A stretch of 64,000 nucleotides of DNA from Spirochaetia bacterium. Its GTDB lineage: Bacteria; Spirochaetota; Spirochaetia; Treponematales; Treponemataceae. The position numbers and the translations under genes are program-made. Each line of letters opens with the position of its first letter. The first letter of the stretch is position 1. Location of the stretch: positions 52,739 through 116,738 of the forward strand of contig CAAGIR010000142.1 in the NCBI GenBank assembly GCA_900769975.1, given 5' to 3'. Positions 1 through 9,054 of this stretch are shown piece after piece. The notes under the pieces are model-generated. The model did no database searches. It was not told where the DNA came from and saw only the letters and a list, made by a program, of their open reading frames with translations.

Positions 1-74
1 TTACATTAACGCTTGCCGAAGAAGATATTTTGGGAAATTCCAGACAATTAGTGTATAATATTACTGTAAAATAA
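1..74 (+). CDS. 3' end of an unidentified gene (partial)
   Basis: An open frame enters from the left edge and stops at TAA 72-74, giving a 23-residue tail that begins TLTLAEEDILG and ends YNITVK. The stop lies 27 bases before the next start, so the gene may be co-transcribed with the phosphohexomutase downstream. The tail is too short to assign to a family. Confidence 0.4.
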   Translation, partial: TLTLAEEDILGNSRQLVYNITVK

Positions 75-101
75 TTTTTTTGATAATTGCGGAGGTTAAT
101 T

Positions 102-1862
102 TTGGAACATAATATGATTTTATCAGCGTCAGGATGGAGAAAAGTTTTTGCAGTTTCTCAAAATGAACAGGATAAATCACCACAAATCAGCGAAAATGAT
201 GTAAAAATCGCTGTTACCGCAGCAAATGTTTTTTTTGATTATTTATGTGAACAGACTGGTCAGCAAATGCCTGTCATAGCGCTAGGTATAGATGCCCGCC
301 CCACAGGTCCAGCAATTGCTGATGCGATGATTCATGCTCTTGTAAAAAAAGGTGCAGTCATTCAATATTCTGCCGTTACTTCTGCCCCAGAAATTATGGC
401 TTATGCAAGAAAACTCGATGGATTTATTTATATTTCGGCAAGTCACAATCCTGTCGGACATAATGGTATAAAATTTGGACTTAATGACGGCGGTGTTTTA
501 AATGCACAGGAAAATGCAAAACTTGTTAAAAAATTCACAAACTGTCTTAATAATGAAGATAAACTTAACGCAGATTTTACTGCCGCCTACAGCGTTCCAT
601 CTTCTGAAATCAAAAAAGTTTATGATGTAAGTGAAAGTTCAAAACATAATTCACTTTATGCCTACAAAAATTTCTTAAATGAAACAATTACTGCCGAAAA
701 TGACAAAAATTTACAGAATAATTTTTTCACAATGCTTGACAATGCCATTACAGAACGAAAAATCGGTGTAGTTTGCGATTTTAACGGAAGTTCCAGAAAA
801 TGTTGTGTGGATAAAGAGTATTTTAATGAACACAAAATTAATTTTTATTCTATAAATGAAAAAGAAATAGTACACGAAATTATACCAGAAGCAGAAAATC
901 TTGTTTTTGTTGCTGCAGAAATGGAACGTCTTCAAAAAGAAGGTCACAAGGAAGTTGTTTTAGGATATATGCCAGATTGTGACGGTGACAGAGGTAACAT
1001 AGTTTATTGGAATGAAAAAACGCAAAAAGCAGAAATTCTTAAAGCACAGCAGGTTTTCAGTCTTTCCGTACTTGCTGAACTTACTTATTCTATCTGGCAA
1101 AATCGTAACAAAGATGTCAAACATGCCGTTGCCGTTAATTGTCCTACATCTATGCGCATAGAAAAAATTGCTTCGTATCTTGGGGCAAAAGTTTTTCGTG
1201 CAGAAGTTGGCGAAGCAAATGTAGTTAATCTTGCAAGAGAAAAAAGAGCAGAAGGATATAATGTCCGCATTTTAGGCGAAGGTTCCAACGGAGGAACAAT
1301 AACATACCCTTCTGCCGTTCGTGACCCAATTAATACTATTTTTGCCATAATAAAATTACTTTGCATGCGTGATAAAGGACTTTTTGAATTGTGGTGCAAA
1401 AAATGCAATATTCCTTATAATCCTGATTTTACGCTTAGTGATGTTCTGGATACAATTCCAAAATATACAACAACAGGAGTTTCTGAACCACGTGCCATTT
1501 TACATGTCAAATCTTCAAATCACGCCGAATTAAAAAAACATTTTCAATCAGTTTTTGAATCTCAATGGAAAAATAAATCCAACGAGTTACAACAAAAATT
1601 CGGCATTTATGACTGGGAATGTGTAATTACAAACGGAACAAAAGAAACTAGAAATGTAACAAATTTTTCACTGTCAGGTAAAGGCGGTCTTAAAATTATT
1701 TTTAAAAATCAAGACAAACAAGACATTGCTTTTATCTGGATGAGGGGAAGCGGCACAGAACCTGTTTTTAGAATCATGTGCGATGTAGAAGGTGACAATC
1801 CGCAAATGGAAAAAGAATTGCTCGAATGGGAAACACAAATGATTCAACAATCAGATTTTTAA
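102..1862 (+). CDS. Phosphoglucomutase/phosphomannomutase family protein (paralogue 1)
   Basis: An alpha-D-phosphohexomutase of 586 residues, expected to interconvert hexose 1- and 6-phosphates in the cytoplasm. The phosphoserine loop SASHNP lies near residue 114, the metal loop DCDGDRG near 292-298, and the C-terminal phosphate-binding loop RGSGTEP near 548. The start is the TTG at 102: GGAGG at 91-95 is six bases upstream, whereas an earlier in-frame TTG at 87 would overlap that site. The protein is longer than classic 450-residue phosphomannomutases. The insertions around residues 170-265 separate it clearly from the paralogue that follows 94 bases downstream. Substrate preference cannot be read from the sequence. 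Confidence 0.88.
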   Translation: MEHNMILSASGWRKVFAVSQNEQDKSPQISENDVKIAVTAANVFFDYLCEQTGQQMPVIALGIDARPTGPAIADAMIHALVKKGAVIQYSAVTSAPEIMAYARKLDGFIYISASHNPVGHNGIKFGLNDGGVLNAQENAKLVKKFTNCLNNEDKLNADFTAAYSVPSSEIKKVYDVSESSKHNSLYAYKNFLNETITAENDKNLQNNFFTMLDNAITERKIGVVCDFNGSSRKCCVDKEYFNEHKINFYSINEKEIVHEIIPEAENLVFVAAEMERLQKEGHKEVVLGYMPDCDGDRGNIVYWNEKTQKAEILKAQQVFSLSVLAELTYSIWQNRNKDVKHAVAVNCPTSMRIEKIASYLGAKVFRAEVGEANVVNLAREKRAEGYNVRILGEGSNGGTITYPSAVRDPINTIFAIIKLLCMRDKGLFELWCKKCNIPYNPDFTLSDVLDTIPKYTTTGVSEPRAILHVKSSNHAELKKHFQSVFESQWKNKSNELQQKFGIYDWECVITNGTKETRNVTNFSLSGKGGLKIIFKNQDKQDIAFIWMRGSGTEPVFRIMCDVEGDNPQMEKELLEWETQMIQQSDF

Positions 1863-1900
1863 AGTAATCATTTTACAGTAAATATTTTTCAATAAAACAG

Positions 1901-1929
1901 TTTAAATTTATGCCTTTTTGGTGTATAAA
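1901..1929 (+). promoter_or_regulatory. Possible promoter for the second phosphohexomutase
   Basis: TTTAAA at 1901-1906, a 17-base spacer and TATAAA at 1924-1929 lie in the 94-base gap between the two phosphohexomutases. The predicted start falls just before GGAGG at 1946-1950. AT-rich sequence makes chance matches common. Confidence 0.3.
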
Positions 1930-1956
1930 TTATATATAATTCATTGGAGGAAATAA

Positions 1957-3702
1957 ATGGATAAAGCTGAAATTTTGAAACGTGCAAAGGAATATATTGC
2001 AGAAGAAAAAGACGAACGTTTTAGCAAAGAAATTGAAGAATTAATTGCTAAAGATGATTATAAAGAACTTGAAGACAGATTCTATCAGACACTTGAATTT
2101 GGAACAGGTGGTCTTCGTGGAATTATGGGCGGCGGTACAAATCGCATGAACACCCTTGAAATTAATAAAGCAACACAGGGACTTGCAAACTATGTTTTAA
2201 AAGCATTCCCAGAAAAAGCAAAAGACGGAACACTCAGTGCTGTAGTTGCTTACGACAGCCGTTTGAATTCTGATGTTTTTGCAGAAGCTACAGCATTAAT
2301 TTTTGCCGCAAACGGAATCAAAGCATATCTTTTTTCAGGATTACGCCCTACTCCAGAACTTTCTTTTGCAATCAGAAAACTTGGTGCACAGACAGGTGTT
2401 GTAGTTACTGCATCTCATAACCCAAGAATGTACAATGGTTATAAAGCATATTGGGATGACGGTGCTCAGGTTATTGAACCACATGACAAAGGAATAATTG
2501 ACGAAGTAAACAAAGTTACAAGTGTTAAAACAATGACAAGGACAGAAGCAATTAATTCTGGAAAACTTGTTTTGATTGATAAAGAAATTGATGAACCTTT
2601 CTGGGCAATGTGTAAAGAGCAGCTTTTCAGACCAGAATTGATTAAAGAAAAAGCAAAAGATGTACGTATTGTTTACACACCGTTACATGGTACAGGTGCA
2701 ATGCATGTTGAAAAAGTTCTCGGTGATTTAGGACTTAATGTTATTACAGTTCCACAACAGCGAGAACCAGACGGAAATTTCCCAACTGTAGAAAAACCTA
2801 ATCCAGAAGAAAAACCAGCCCTTACAATGGCAGTTGAACTTGCAAAAAAAGAAAATGCAGACGGTGTTATGGCAACAGACCCAGATTCAGACCGTTTTGG
2901 AACTGCTTTCCCAGACAAAGATGGAAACTGGGTTCTTTTAAGCGGAAATCAGATGGGTGCACTTCTCATGGATTACATTCTTCTTTCACGAAAAGAATTC
3001 AACAAAATGCCTCAAAATCCTGCTTGTATCCGTTCGATTGTTACTTCACCATTTGGAGATTATATCTGTAAAAAATATGGCGTAACTATGATGGATTGTC
3101 TTACTGGTTTTAAATGGATTGCAGCAGTAGAAGCCGATTTTGAAAAAAAGGGAACTTACAATTACGTTTTCGGACTTGAAGAAAGTTATGGTTATAAAGT
3201 TGAAACATCAGTAATGGATAAAGATGGTGTTTCTGCCGCTGCGATGTGTGCAGAAATGATTCTTTACTGGCGTTCACAGGGAAAAAGCCTTCTTGAACAT
3301 CTTGATGAACTTTATAAAGAATTCGGATATTTCGAAGATCGTGCAATTTCTCAAAATTTCCCAGGCATGTCTGGTGTAGAAACAATGAAAAACATGATGT
3401 CAAATATGCGTGCAAATCCTCCTTTAACCTTAGGCGGAGAAAAAGTTCTAAAAGTTCGCGATTTGATGTGTGATGACAAACTTCCAAAAAGCAATGTTCT
3501 GCAATTCTATCTTGAAAGCGGAACAATTGTAAGTGCAAGACCTTCAGGAACAGAACCAAAAATTAAATTTTACATTAATTCTATGGTTCCAGCAGGAAAC
3601 GGCACAGATGCATGGCTTTCAGAAGCAAAAGTTCAGGCAGGAAAACTTTGTGACGGTATTTCTTCTGACATTCAGAAAATAATTGATGCGTCATCAAAAT
3701 AA
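1957..3702 (+). CDS. Phosphoglucomutase/phosphomannomutase (PgcA-like, paralogue 2)
   Basis: A 581-residue phosphohexomutase. It carries TASHNPRMYNGYK with the phosphoserine at about residue 153, the metal loop DPDSDRFG at about 308-315, and RPSGTEPKIKFY near the C terminus. This matches the long PgcA/PGM2 type that converts glucose 1-phosphate and glucose 6-phosphate and also accepts mannose phosphates or phosphopentoses. A strong GGAGG at 1946-1950 precedes the ATG by six bases. The exonuclease reading frame begins inside its last codons. Codon choice looks more biased than in paralogue 1, hinting at higher expression, but this is only an impression. Confidence 0.9.
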   Translation: MDKAEILKRAKEYIAEEKDERFSKEIEELIAKDDYKELEDRFYQTLEFGTGGLRGIMGGGTNRMNTLEINKATQGLANYVLKAFPEKAKDGTLSAVVAYDSRLNSDVFAEATALIFAANGIKAYLFSGLRPTPELSFAIRKLGAQTGVVVTASHNPRMYNGYKAYWDDGAQVIEPHDKGIIDEVNKVTSVKTMTRTEAINSGKLVLIDKEIDEPFWAMCKEQLFRPELIKEKAKDVRIVYTPLHGTGAMHVEKVLGDLGLNVITVPQQREPDGNFPTVEKPNPEEKPALTMAVELAKKENADGVMATDPDSDRFGTAFPDKDGNWVLLSGNQMGALLMDYILLSRKEFNKMPQNPACIRSIVTSPFGDYICKKYGVTMMDCLTGFKWIAAVEADFEKKGTYNYVFGLEESYGYKVETSVMDKDGVSAAAMCAEMILYWRSQGKSLLEHLDELYKEFGYFEDRAISQNFPGMSGVETMKNMMSNMRANPPLTLGGEKVLKVRDLMCDDKLPKSNVLQFYLESGTIVSARPSGTEPKIKFYINSMVPAGNGTDAWLSEAKVQAGKLCDGISSDIQKIIDASSK

Positions 3703-4267
3703 AAATATTTCTGATTATAAAAGACTGCGCCATCTTTTTAACAGTGGTGCAGTCTTTACTGCTTTTGACACCGAAACAACTTCTTTAACTCCGAATACTG
3801 GAAGAATTATAGAAATTGGTGCGATAAAATTTACAAAAGACAAGGTTATAGGAAGTTGGTGCGGAATTTTTAATCCAAATCAAAAGTTGTCACCGTTTAT
3901 AACAAATCTTACTCATATAACTCAGCAGATGTTAAATTTTTCTGATTCCATAGATGTGCATCTTCCAGACTTTCTTTCATTTATTAAAGATACAGTTTTA
4001 ATAGCACATAATGCACAGTTTGATATTAATTTTTTAAAAGCTGAATGTGAAAAATCAAATCTTCCTGTAATAAAAAATCAAGTTGCCGATACACTTAAAC
4101 TTTCCAGAATTATTTTTCCAGATTTTGCACGTTACCGATTGGATTTTCTTGCCGATATGTTTTCTATCGACAAAGGTTCATCTCATCGTGCGTATGATGA
4201 TGCAAAAGTCTGTATGCAATTATTTAAAATCTGCATGGATAAAGAAAAATATCTTAAAACAAATTAA
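3686..4267 (+). CDS. DnaQ-like 3'-5' exonuclease (DEDDh)
   Basis: A DEDDh exonuclease of about 193 residues. FDTETTSL near residue 28 is Exo I, IAHNAQFDINFL near 105 is Exo II, and HRAYDDAK near 167 is Exo III with the catalytic His and Asp. The family includes the proofreading epsilon subunit of DNA polymerase III and PolC-type exonucleases; this stand-alone copy could proofread or trim DNA or RNA ends. The ATG at 3686 (or TTG at 3683) lies inside the end of the phosphohexomutase gene, so translation may be coupled. The stop overlaps by four bases the stop of the convergent LysM gene. Confidence 0.85.
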   Translation: MRHQNKNISDYKRLRHLFNSGAVFTAFDTETTSLTPNTGRIIEIGAIKFTKDKVIGSWCGIFNPNQKLSPFITNLTHITQQMLNFSDSIDVHLPDFLSFIKDTVLIAHNAQFDINFLKAECEKSNLPVIKNQVADTLKLSRIIFPDFARYRLDFLADMFSIDKGSSHRAYDDAKVCMQLFKICMDKEKYLKTN

Positions 4268-5193
4268 CTTCGAGGTGCTTTTGCCGGATCAACCGGCTGT
4301 CCATTTTGGAATACCATAAAAGTCATCTGAGGTCTTCCGCTCATTGCATCTATTCCTACAGTACCCAGAACACTTCCAGAAACAGGATATTCACCTTTTT
4401 TAACCTTTACGGAACTTAATCCTGTATAAGCATAAATAAGTCCTGTTTTTGTCTGAACAAATACCACTTGTCCAAATCCTCTGTAAACTCCGACATACAT
4501 TACAGTACCTTCATGAATACAAACAACATCTTCATTTTCTTTTGCAGATAACTGAACGCCTGAAATCTTTCCTTTTACCTGTGTTATTTTCGGATTATTA
4601 ACAGGCCATTTTACAGATGGATCAGCGGCAACAGTATTACCATAAGTTCTTGAATCAGAAACTTTTTCCAACTGGCTTGGTGCTGTCTCTTTCAAAACCT
4701 GCTGTTTATCCTCGGTAGAAGTTTTTTGCGCTAGATTCTGAACATTATTATCAATTTTTATAGAATTATCATAAACTTTTAATTTTTGACCAACTTTTAT
4801 TACCTGAGATGAATCCAGATCATTAATCGCAATTACATCTGCCACCGTCATATTGTTCTTTTTTGCAATACCATATAGGGTATCTCCCTTTTGAACCACA
4901 TATTCCATTGTTTTTTTTGTGTTGGTAGTTTCAATTTTTTTTTGTGAAGATAAAGCGACCGCTGTCCCAATGTCAGCTTCTGGAATAATCAGTTTTTGAC
5001 CTGCTTTTAATATGTCATTTTCAGAAAGATTATTGGCTGCCCGCAATTCAGCAACAGTAATTTGATATTTTCTGCTGATTGAATATAAGGTGTCTCCTTT
5101 TTCAACTTTATAAGAAGTTTCAGCAAAGAGAAATCCACAAAAAACGAAACATAAAATAATCAATAATGAACACTTTGTTGTATACTTTTCCAT
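4264..5193 (-). CDS. LysM protein with catalytically degenerate LytM (M23) domain
   Basis: An exported 309-residue protein. A signal peptide of about 24 residues ends in LFAET, followed by LysM repeats at about 27-70 and 97-140 (YKVEKGDTLYSI, YVVQKGDTLYGI), a polar linker and a LytM/M23-like fold at about 195-305. LysM binds peptidoglycan. In active M23 enzymes the metal ligands lie in an H-x-D motif, a YxHL-like strand and an LHFE-like strand. Here the last two read YAYTG (254-258) and MTFMVF (290-295), with no histidines, so it should not cut peptidoglycan. By analogy with EnvC/NlpD it may activate or scaffold an amidase. It is last in a run that starts upstream with the HD and RecN genes. 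Confidence 0.85.
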   Translation of the reverse strand: MEKYTTKCSLLIILCFVFCGFLFAETSYKVEKGDTLYSISRKYQITVAELRAANNLSENDILKAGQKLIIPEADIGTAVALSSQKKIETTNTKKTMEYVVQKGDTLYGIAKKNNMTVADVIAINDLDSSQVIKVGQKLKVYDNSIKIDNNVQNLAQKTSTEDKQQVLKETAPSQLEKVSDSRTYGNTVAADPSVKWPVNNPKITQVKGKISGVQLSAKENEDVVCIHEGTVMYVGVYRGFGQVVFVQTKTGLIYAYTGLSSVKVKKGEYPVSGSVLGTVGIDAMSGRPQMTFMVFQNGQPVDPAKAPRS

Positions 5194-5227
5194 ATATTGA
5201 TTATCGGCATATTTTAGAATTTATTTA

Positions 5228-6448
5228 TTAGAAAATTACTTTCTTGTAAAAATCATTAACATTTATTCCATTTATAATTTCATTTTCTTTGTAATGATTA
5301 AGAGTCGATTCGATGCCTGTTTTCAAATGATCAGATGTAATTCCATGTTTTATAGAAATGTCTGCTTCCATAAGTGCCGAAAAATGATCACAAATCCTTA
5401 CAAGCCTTCCGTCAATCGGGTTATATTTTCCTTTATTATATTTCGAATTTAATTCTTCCCAAGTGACGATTTGAATTTGTCCGTTTTCATCCAGAATTCT
5501 GTTAGAAAATTCATCACTTGTATAATAAATCACTTGATCTACAAAAAAATCTTCCATAAGTGGAACAAGTTCTTTACTTACAATTTCATTTTCAATTTTT
5601 TTAACAATATTCGGTAAATCATCAGTTGCCTGTTTTACAGGAGAAATAATATCACGTGTCACCGATTCAGGTAGATCATGAAAAAGTGCACTAAAAAAAT
5701 TATTTACAACACGTTCTTTACACATATTTGGATTTGATTCACGTCCCAAAAGAAGAGTCATAACTGCTACATAAAAGCAATGTCCCAAAACAGAAGTTGC
5801 AGGCACCCTCGGTGTTTGATTCCACCTTGTCTGAAACCTCAATTGCTCAATTTTTAAAAGGAAATTAAACGCTTTTTGGTGTGTCATCAGTTTCTGTAAA
5901 CCTTCAAATTCCAGATACGGCTGGATTTCTTCTTCAAGTTCTGTTCTTATACTTGAAAGGCGTTCTTTTTCATTTACCACAGAAAGCATTTCCAGTTCTC
6001 GAATAGTTGCAAATTTATGTGCTGCATTGTAAACACGAATGGTTTTATTTAATGATTCACCGTTTTTCTGTTTTTCTGATTTTTGATAAACATATTCAGA
6101 AAATTCTTTTAAAAGCTGTTTATCTGTAATTAATTCAGAATATTGATTTAAAACCCATTCATTTAAGCGGCGATATTCATCTGGAAATTCTCTTTTTAAC
6201 ATTTGCTGTACAGGCGCTTTAATATCACACAAGGCAATTTTTCGCAATAAATCAAAAAAAGATGCATAAATCATCCAATACCAGTCAATTTTTGAACCTT
6301 TATTTTCTTCAAATTTCCCGATAATGTATGCCAAAACCATTTTTTCACCAGCTTTATCCATTTCCACCAGTTCAAAAGGACGAATTAAATCGTTCCATCG
6401 TTGAATGGAAAAGCCTTCAAATATTTTAAAAACGAGATTTTTTTCCAT
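5228..6448 (-). CDS. HD-domain phosphohydrolase, YfbR-like
   Basis: A cytoplasmic protein of 406 residues with a metal-dependent HD domain in its second half: GHCFYVAV (His 223), ALFHDLPE (His257-Asp258) and a later Asp in RICDHFSALMEAD. HDLPE resembles YfbR-type 5'-deoxynucleotidases and related HD proteins. The 200-residue N-terminal region is mostly helical and is not recognised. The substrate is unknown; a nucleotide or phosphate ester is the family expectation. The next gene upstream in transcription (coiled-coil protein) ends 32 bases before this start, suggesting co-transcription. Confidence 0.75.
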   Translation of the reverse strand: MEKNLVFKIFEGFSIQRWNDLIRPFELVEMDKAGEKMVLAYIIGKFEENKGSKIDWYWMIYASFFDLLRKIALCDIKAPVQQMLKREFPDEYRRLNEWVLNQYSELITDKQLLKEFSEYVYQKSEKQKNGESLNKTIRVYNAAHKFATIRELEMLSVVNEKERLSSIRTELEEEIQPYLEFEGLQKLMTHQKAFNFLLKIEQLRFQTRWNQTPRVPATSVLGHCFYVAVMTLLLGRESNPNMCKERVVNNFFSALFHDLPESVTRDIISPVKQATDDLPNIVKKIENEIVSKELVPLMEDFFVDQVIYYTSDEFSNRILDENGQIQIVTWEELNSKYNKGKYNPIDGRLVRICDHFSALMEADISIKHGITSDHLKTGIESTLNHYKENEIINGINVNDFYKKVIF

Positions 6449-6480
6449 TTTTCTGACATCACCCTACTTTTACAAAAATT

Positions 6481-7284
6481 TTAATTACTTAACCCGTTTT
6501 TATGATCAGAATCCATTTTATCTTTCCAGACAAGAGCCTTTCTTTTAACTTCATCAGCCTGATCTGTTTTTCCTATCGCAATATAATATTTTCTTAGAGC
6601 AAGCAGATATTTTATGGCATTTCTCATATCATCAATACGTCTTGAAGAAGTTTCATATTTATTTCTGTAAGCAGTTGCAGAATTGTTCAGCAATTTTTCT
6701 ACCATCATCATATAATGGGCAGTAGTTTCATAGTTTTCAGAAGAATGATCAAAATAATCTTTTACAGAACCGCTCATATCGATAAAGTTTTTTGCAACAG
6801 TTGCAAATCGTCCTTCCAACTCAACAAGAGAAAACTTCCATTTACTATTATCACCAAAAGCTTCTTTTAACATTGCAATGGAAAGACCAAGTTTTTTCAT
6901 CAGATTATGTCTTCTCAATATTGAAAGATTTTTTATTTTTTCAAGATTTTCTGCCAATTCTGAATATTGAATGTCAATCGTATCAGTTACAATTTCTTCC
7001 AGATAAATAATTGCTTTATATAAAACTTTTCTTGTTTCATTTAATGCATCTTGATTTTTTACAAGTAGAACTTTCACAGACAAACTGTTTTGTGCCATAT
7101 ACAAAGATGATACATAAATCATATCTTCACACAACTGAAGTTTCTTGTTTTCCAAATCAATATCACCTTTATGCATTCCATTCAACATTGTTTTTTCTTT
7201 TGCAAGCAGAGCAGTAATTTTTTCTTTATAAGGAATTATGATTTCATTAAAGTGAAGGCGCATTTCTTCAGAAATTTTTGCCAT
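6481..7284 (-). CDS. Conserved helical protein of unknown function
   Basis: A 267-residue soluble protein with no signal peptide, membrane segment or motif I recognise. It is almost entirely helical and charged (for example ELEGRFATVAKNFIDMSG and the end KRKALVWKDKMD), which suggests a coiled-coil or helical-bundle scaffold. The start ATG at 7284 (MAKISEEMR) follows a purine-rich stretch. It lies between recN and the HD-domain gene with gaps of about 30 bases, so it is probably part of the same operon. Function cannot be assigned. Confidence 0.6.
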   Translation of the reverse strand: MAKISEEMRLHFNEIIIPYKEKITALLAKEKTMLNGMHKGDIDLENKKLQLCEDMIYVSSLYMAQNSLSVKVLLVKNQDALNETRKVLYKAIIYLEEIVTDTIDIQYSELAENLEKIKNLSILRRHNLMKKLGLSIAMLKEAFGDNSKWKFSLVELEGRFATVAKNFIDMSGSVKDYFDHSSENYETTAHYMMMVEKLLNNSATAYRNKYETSSRRIDDMRNAIKYLLALRKYYIAIGKTDQADEVKRKALVWKDKMDSDHKNGLSN

Positions 7285-7317
7285 TTTTACCCCCGATTAT
7301 CCTTCAAAATAATACTG

Positions 7318-9054
7318 TTATGAATTGCAATACTTTGCTAAAAGTGTTCTGGCATGCTGTAATGACTGTTCTGTATCGGAATCACCAGACAACATTCTCG
7401 CTATTTCTGCAACTCTTTCTTCTCCTTCAATTACATGAACATTTGAACTTGTAATTTCATCGGACACTGTTTTTTCAATTTTTATTTGATTATCGGCATA
7501 AACAGCAATACTTGCAAGATGTGTAATACAAAAAATCTGCCTGTTTTTAGCAAGATTTTTTAAATGCGAACCAACGGCAACAGCAACTTCTCCTCCAATT
7601 CCTGTATCAATTTCATCAAAAATTAGAGTATCAACAAAATCTGTCTGTGCAAAAATAGTTTTTAAAGCAAGCATAACCCTGGAAAGTTCACCACCCGAAG
7701 CAATTTTTGCAAGCGGCAGTAAAGGATTTCCAGGATTTGCGCTTATCATAAATTCAATATCATCTTGACCGTAAGGCCCGCAGTTTTGCTGTAAGTTAGT
7801 TCCAGATTTTTGTTTGATGAAAACTTCAAATTTTGTACCGTTCATTCCCAATTTTGACAAAATTTCGTTTACTTCTTTATTCAAAACCGACGCGGTTTCT
7901 TTTCTTTTTGTCGAAAGCATTTGTGCTTCATGTAAAACTTCACGTTCCAAATTTTTGATTTCATTTTCCAGCTTATCTTTATAGTTATTTCCATCTCCAT
8001 TTTCTTCTATAAAGGTTTGTGCTTTTTCATAATATTCAAAAACTTCAGAAACAGGAGCATTTATAGACGAAGCATACTTTTTTTTCAAACTATAAATCAA
8101 AGAAAGCCTGTCTTCCACTTCCTGCAAACGATTTTGATCAAAAACAAGCGAATTTTGATAATTCGAAAATTCATCTGCAATATCAGACATTTCATAAAAC
8201 AAAGATTCAAGTCTATTTTCAAGTGGATTTACCGATTTATCCAATTCAACTAGATGAGAACAATCCCTACGTACTCTTTTCAACAAAGAAATAACACAAT
8301 TTTCATCGTCAGATATCACTTGATTAATTGACACAATATCAGAATAAATCTTTTCATAAGACACAAGTCTTGACTGTTCTTCTTCCAATATTTCATCTTC
8401 ATTCTGTTTTAATTTTGCTTCAGTAATTTCCTTCACTGCAAAAGTCATCATATCCAGGTTTCGCAATCTTTCACTGTCGGACATAGAATATTTTTCCAGT
8501 TCTTTGCGTTTACTCACAAGTTCCGAATATTTTCTTGTAAAAGATTCTACTTCATTTAAAATTCCAGCCCTTGCATCCAGATATTTTCTATGTTCTGTTA
8601 CTTTCATTAAAGACTGATGTTCATGCTGTCCATGTATATCAACAAGAAAAGCAGAAAACTGTGCCAGTTCATTTCTAGTTACAGGAGTTTCATTTATCCA
8701 TGCAGCAGATTTTCCCGTATCTTTAATAAACCTGCGTAACAATACTCTGTTATTCTCAATCTCTATATCATGAATTTTCAACCATTCACTTGCATTTACA
8801 GGTTCTTCCTCATCAAGAATATTATCCCTGATATTTTGAGGCTCAATGTAAAAAGTACCGCTCACCGAAGCTTCTTTTTTACCAGTTCTTATCTGTGAAA
8901 TCTCAGCTTTTCCACCAAGCAAAAAAGATAAAGCACCAATTAAAATAGATTTTCCAGCTCCAGTTTCACCAGATAAAACAGTAAAACCTTTTGAAAATTC
9001 CAGATAATCATAATCTATAAGAGCAAAATCTTTAATAGTTAAATCTTCAAGCAT
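7318..9054 (-). CDS. recN: DNA repair protein RecN
   Basis: A 578-residue SMC-like ATPase acting at DNA double-strand breaks. Walker A is GETGAGKSILIGAL near residue 30. A long coiled coil spans about 160-370. The signature region ASGGELSRVMLALK and Walker B IFDEIDTGIGGEVA lie near 450-490, and an H-loop ITHLASIA follows. Length and order match RecN. Its start overlaps the end of nadK by eight bases, so translation is likely coupled; recN-nadK adjacency is common in bacteria. Confidence 0.95.
   Translation of the reverse strand: MLEDLTIKDFALIDYDYLEFSKGFTVLSGETGAGKSILIGALSFLLGGKAEISQIRTGKKEASVSGTFYIEPQNIRDNILDEEEPVNASEWLKIHDIEIENNRVLLRRFIKDTGKSAAWINETPVTRNELAQFSAFLVDIHGQHEHQSLMKVTEHRKYLDARAGILNEVESFTRKYSELVSKRKELEKYSMSDSERLRNLDMMTFAVKEITEAKLKQNEDEILEEEQSRLVSYEKIYSDIVSINQVISDDENCVISLLKRVRRDCSHLVELDKSVNPLENRLESLFYEMSDIADEFSNYQNSLVFDQNRLQEVEDRLSLIYSLKKKYASSINAPVSEVFEYYEKAQTFIEENGDGNNYKDKLENEIKNLEREVLHEAQMLSTKRKETASVLNKEVNEILSKLGMNGTKFEVFIKQKSGTNLQQNCGPYGQDDIEFMISANPGNPLLPLAKIASGGELSRVMLALKTIFAQTDFVDTLIFDEIDTGIGGEVAVAVGSHLKNLAKNRQIFCITHLASIAVYADNQIKIEKTVSDEITSSNVHVIEGEERVAEIARMLSGDSDTEQSLQHARTLLAKYCNS

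Noticed and set aside
3110..3559. 149-residue minus-strand frame inside the second phosphohexomutase
   Set aside because: It lies wholly within a well-supported gene and shows no domain or ribosome site.
4264..4267. Four-base stop overlap of the exonuclease and LysM genes as a regulatory feature
   Set aside because: TTAA is palindromic, so convergent stops can share it by compaction alone; similar tight convergence occurs at 27261/27262.
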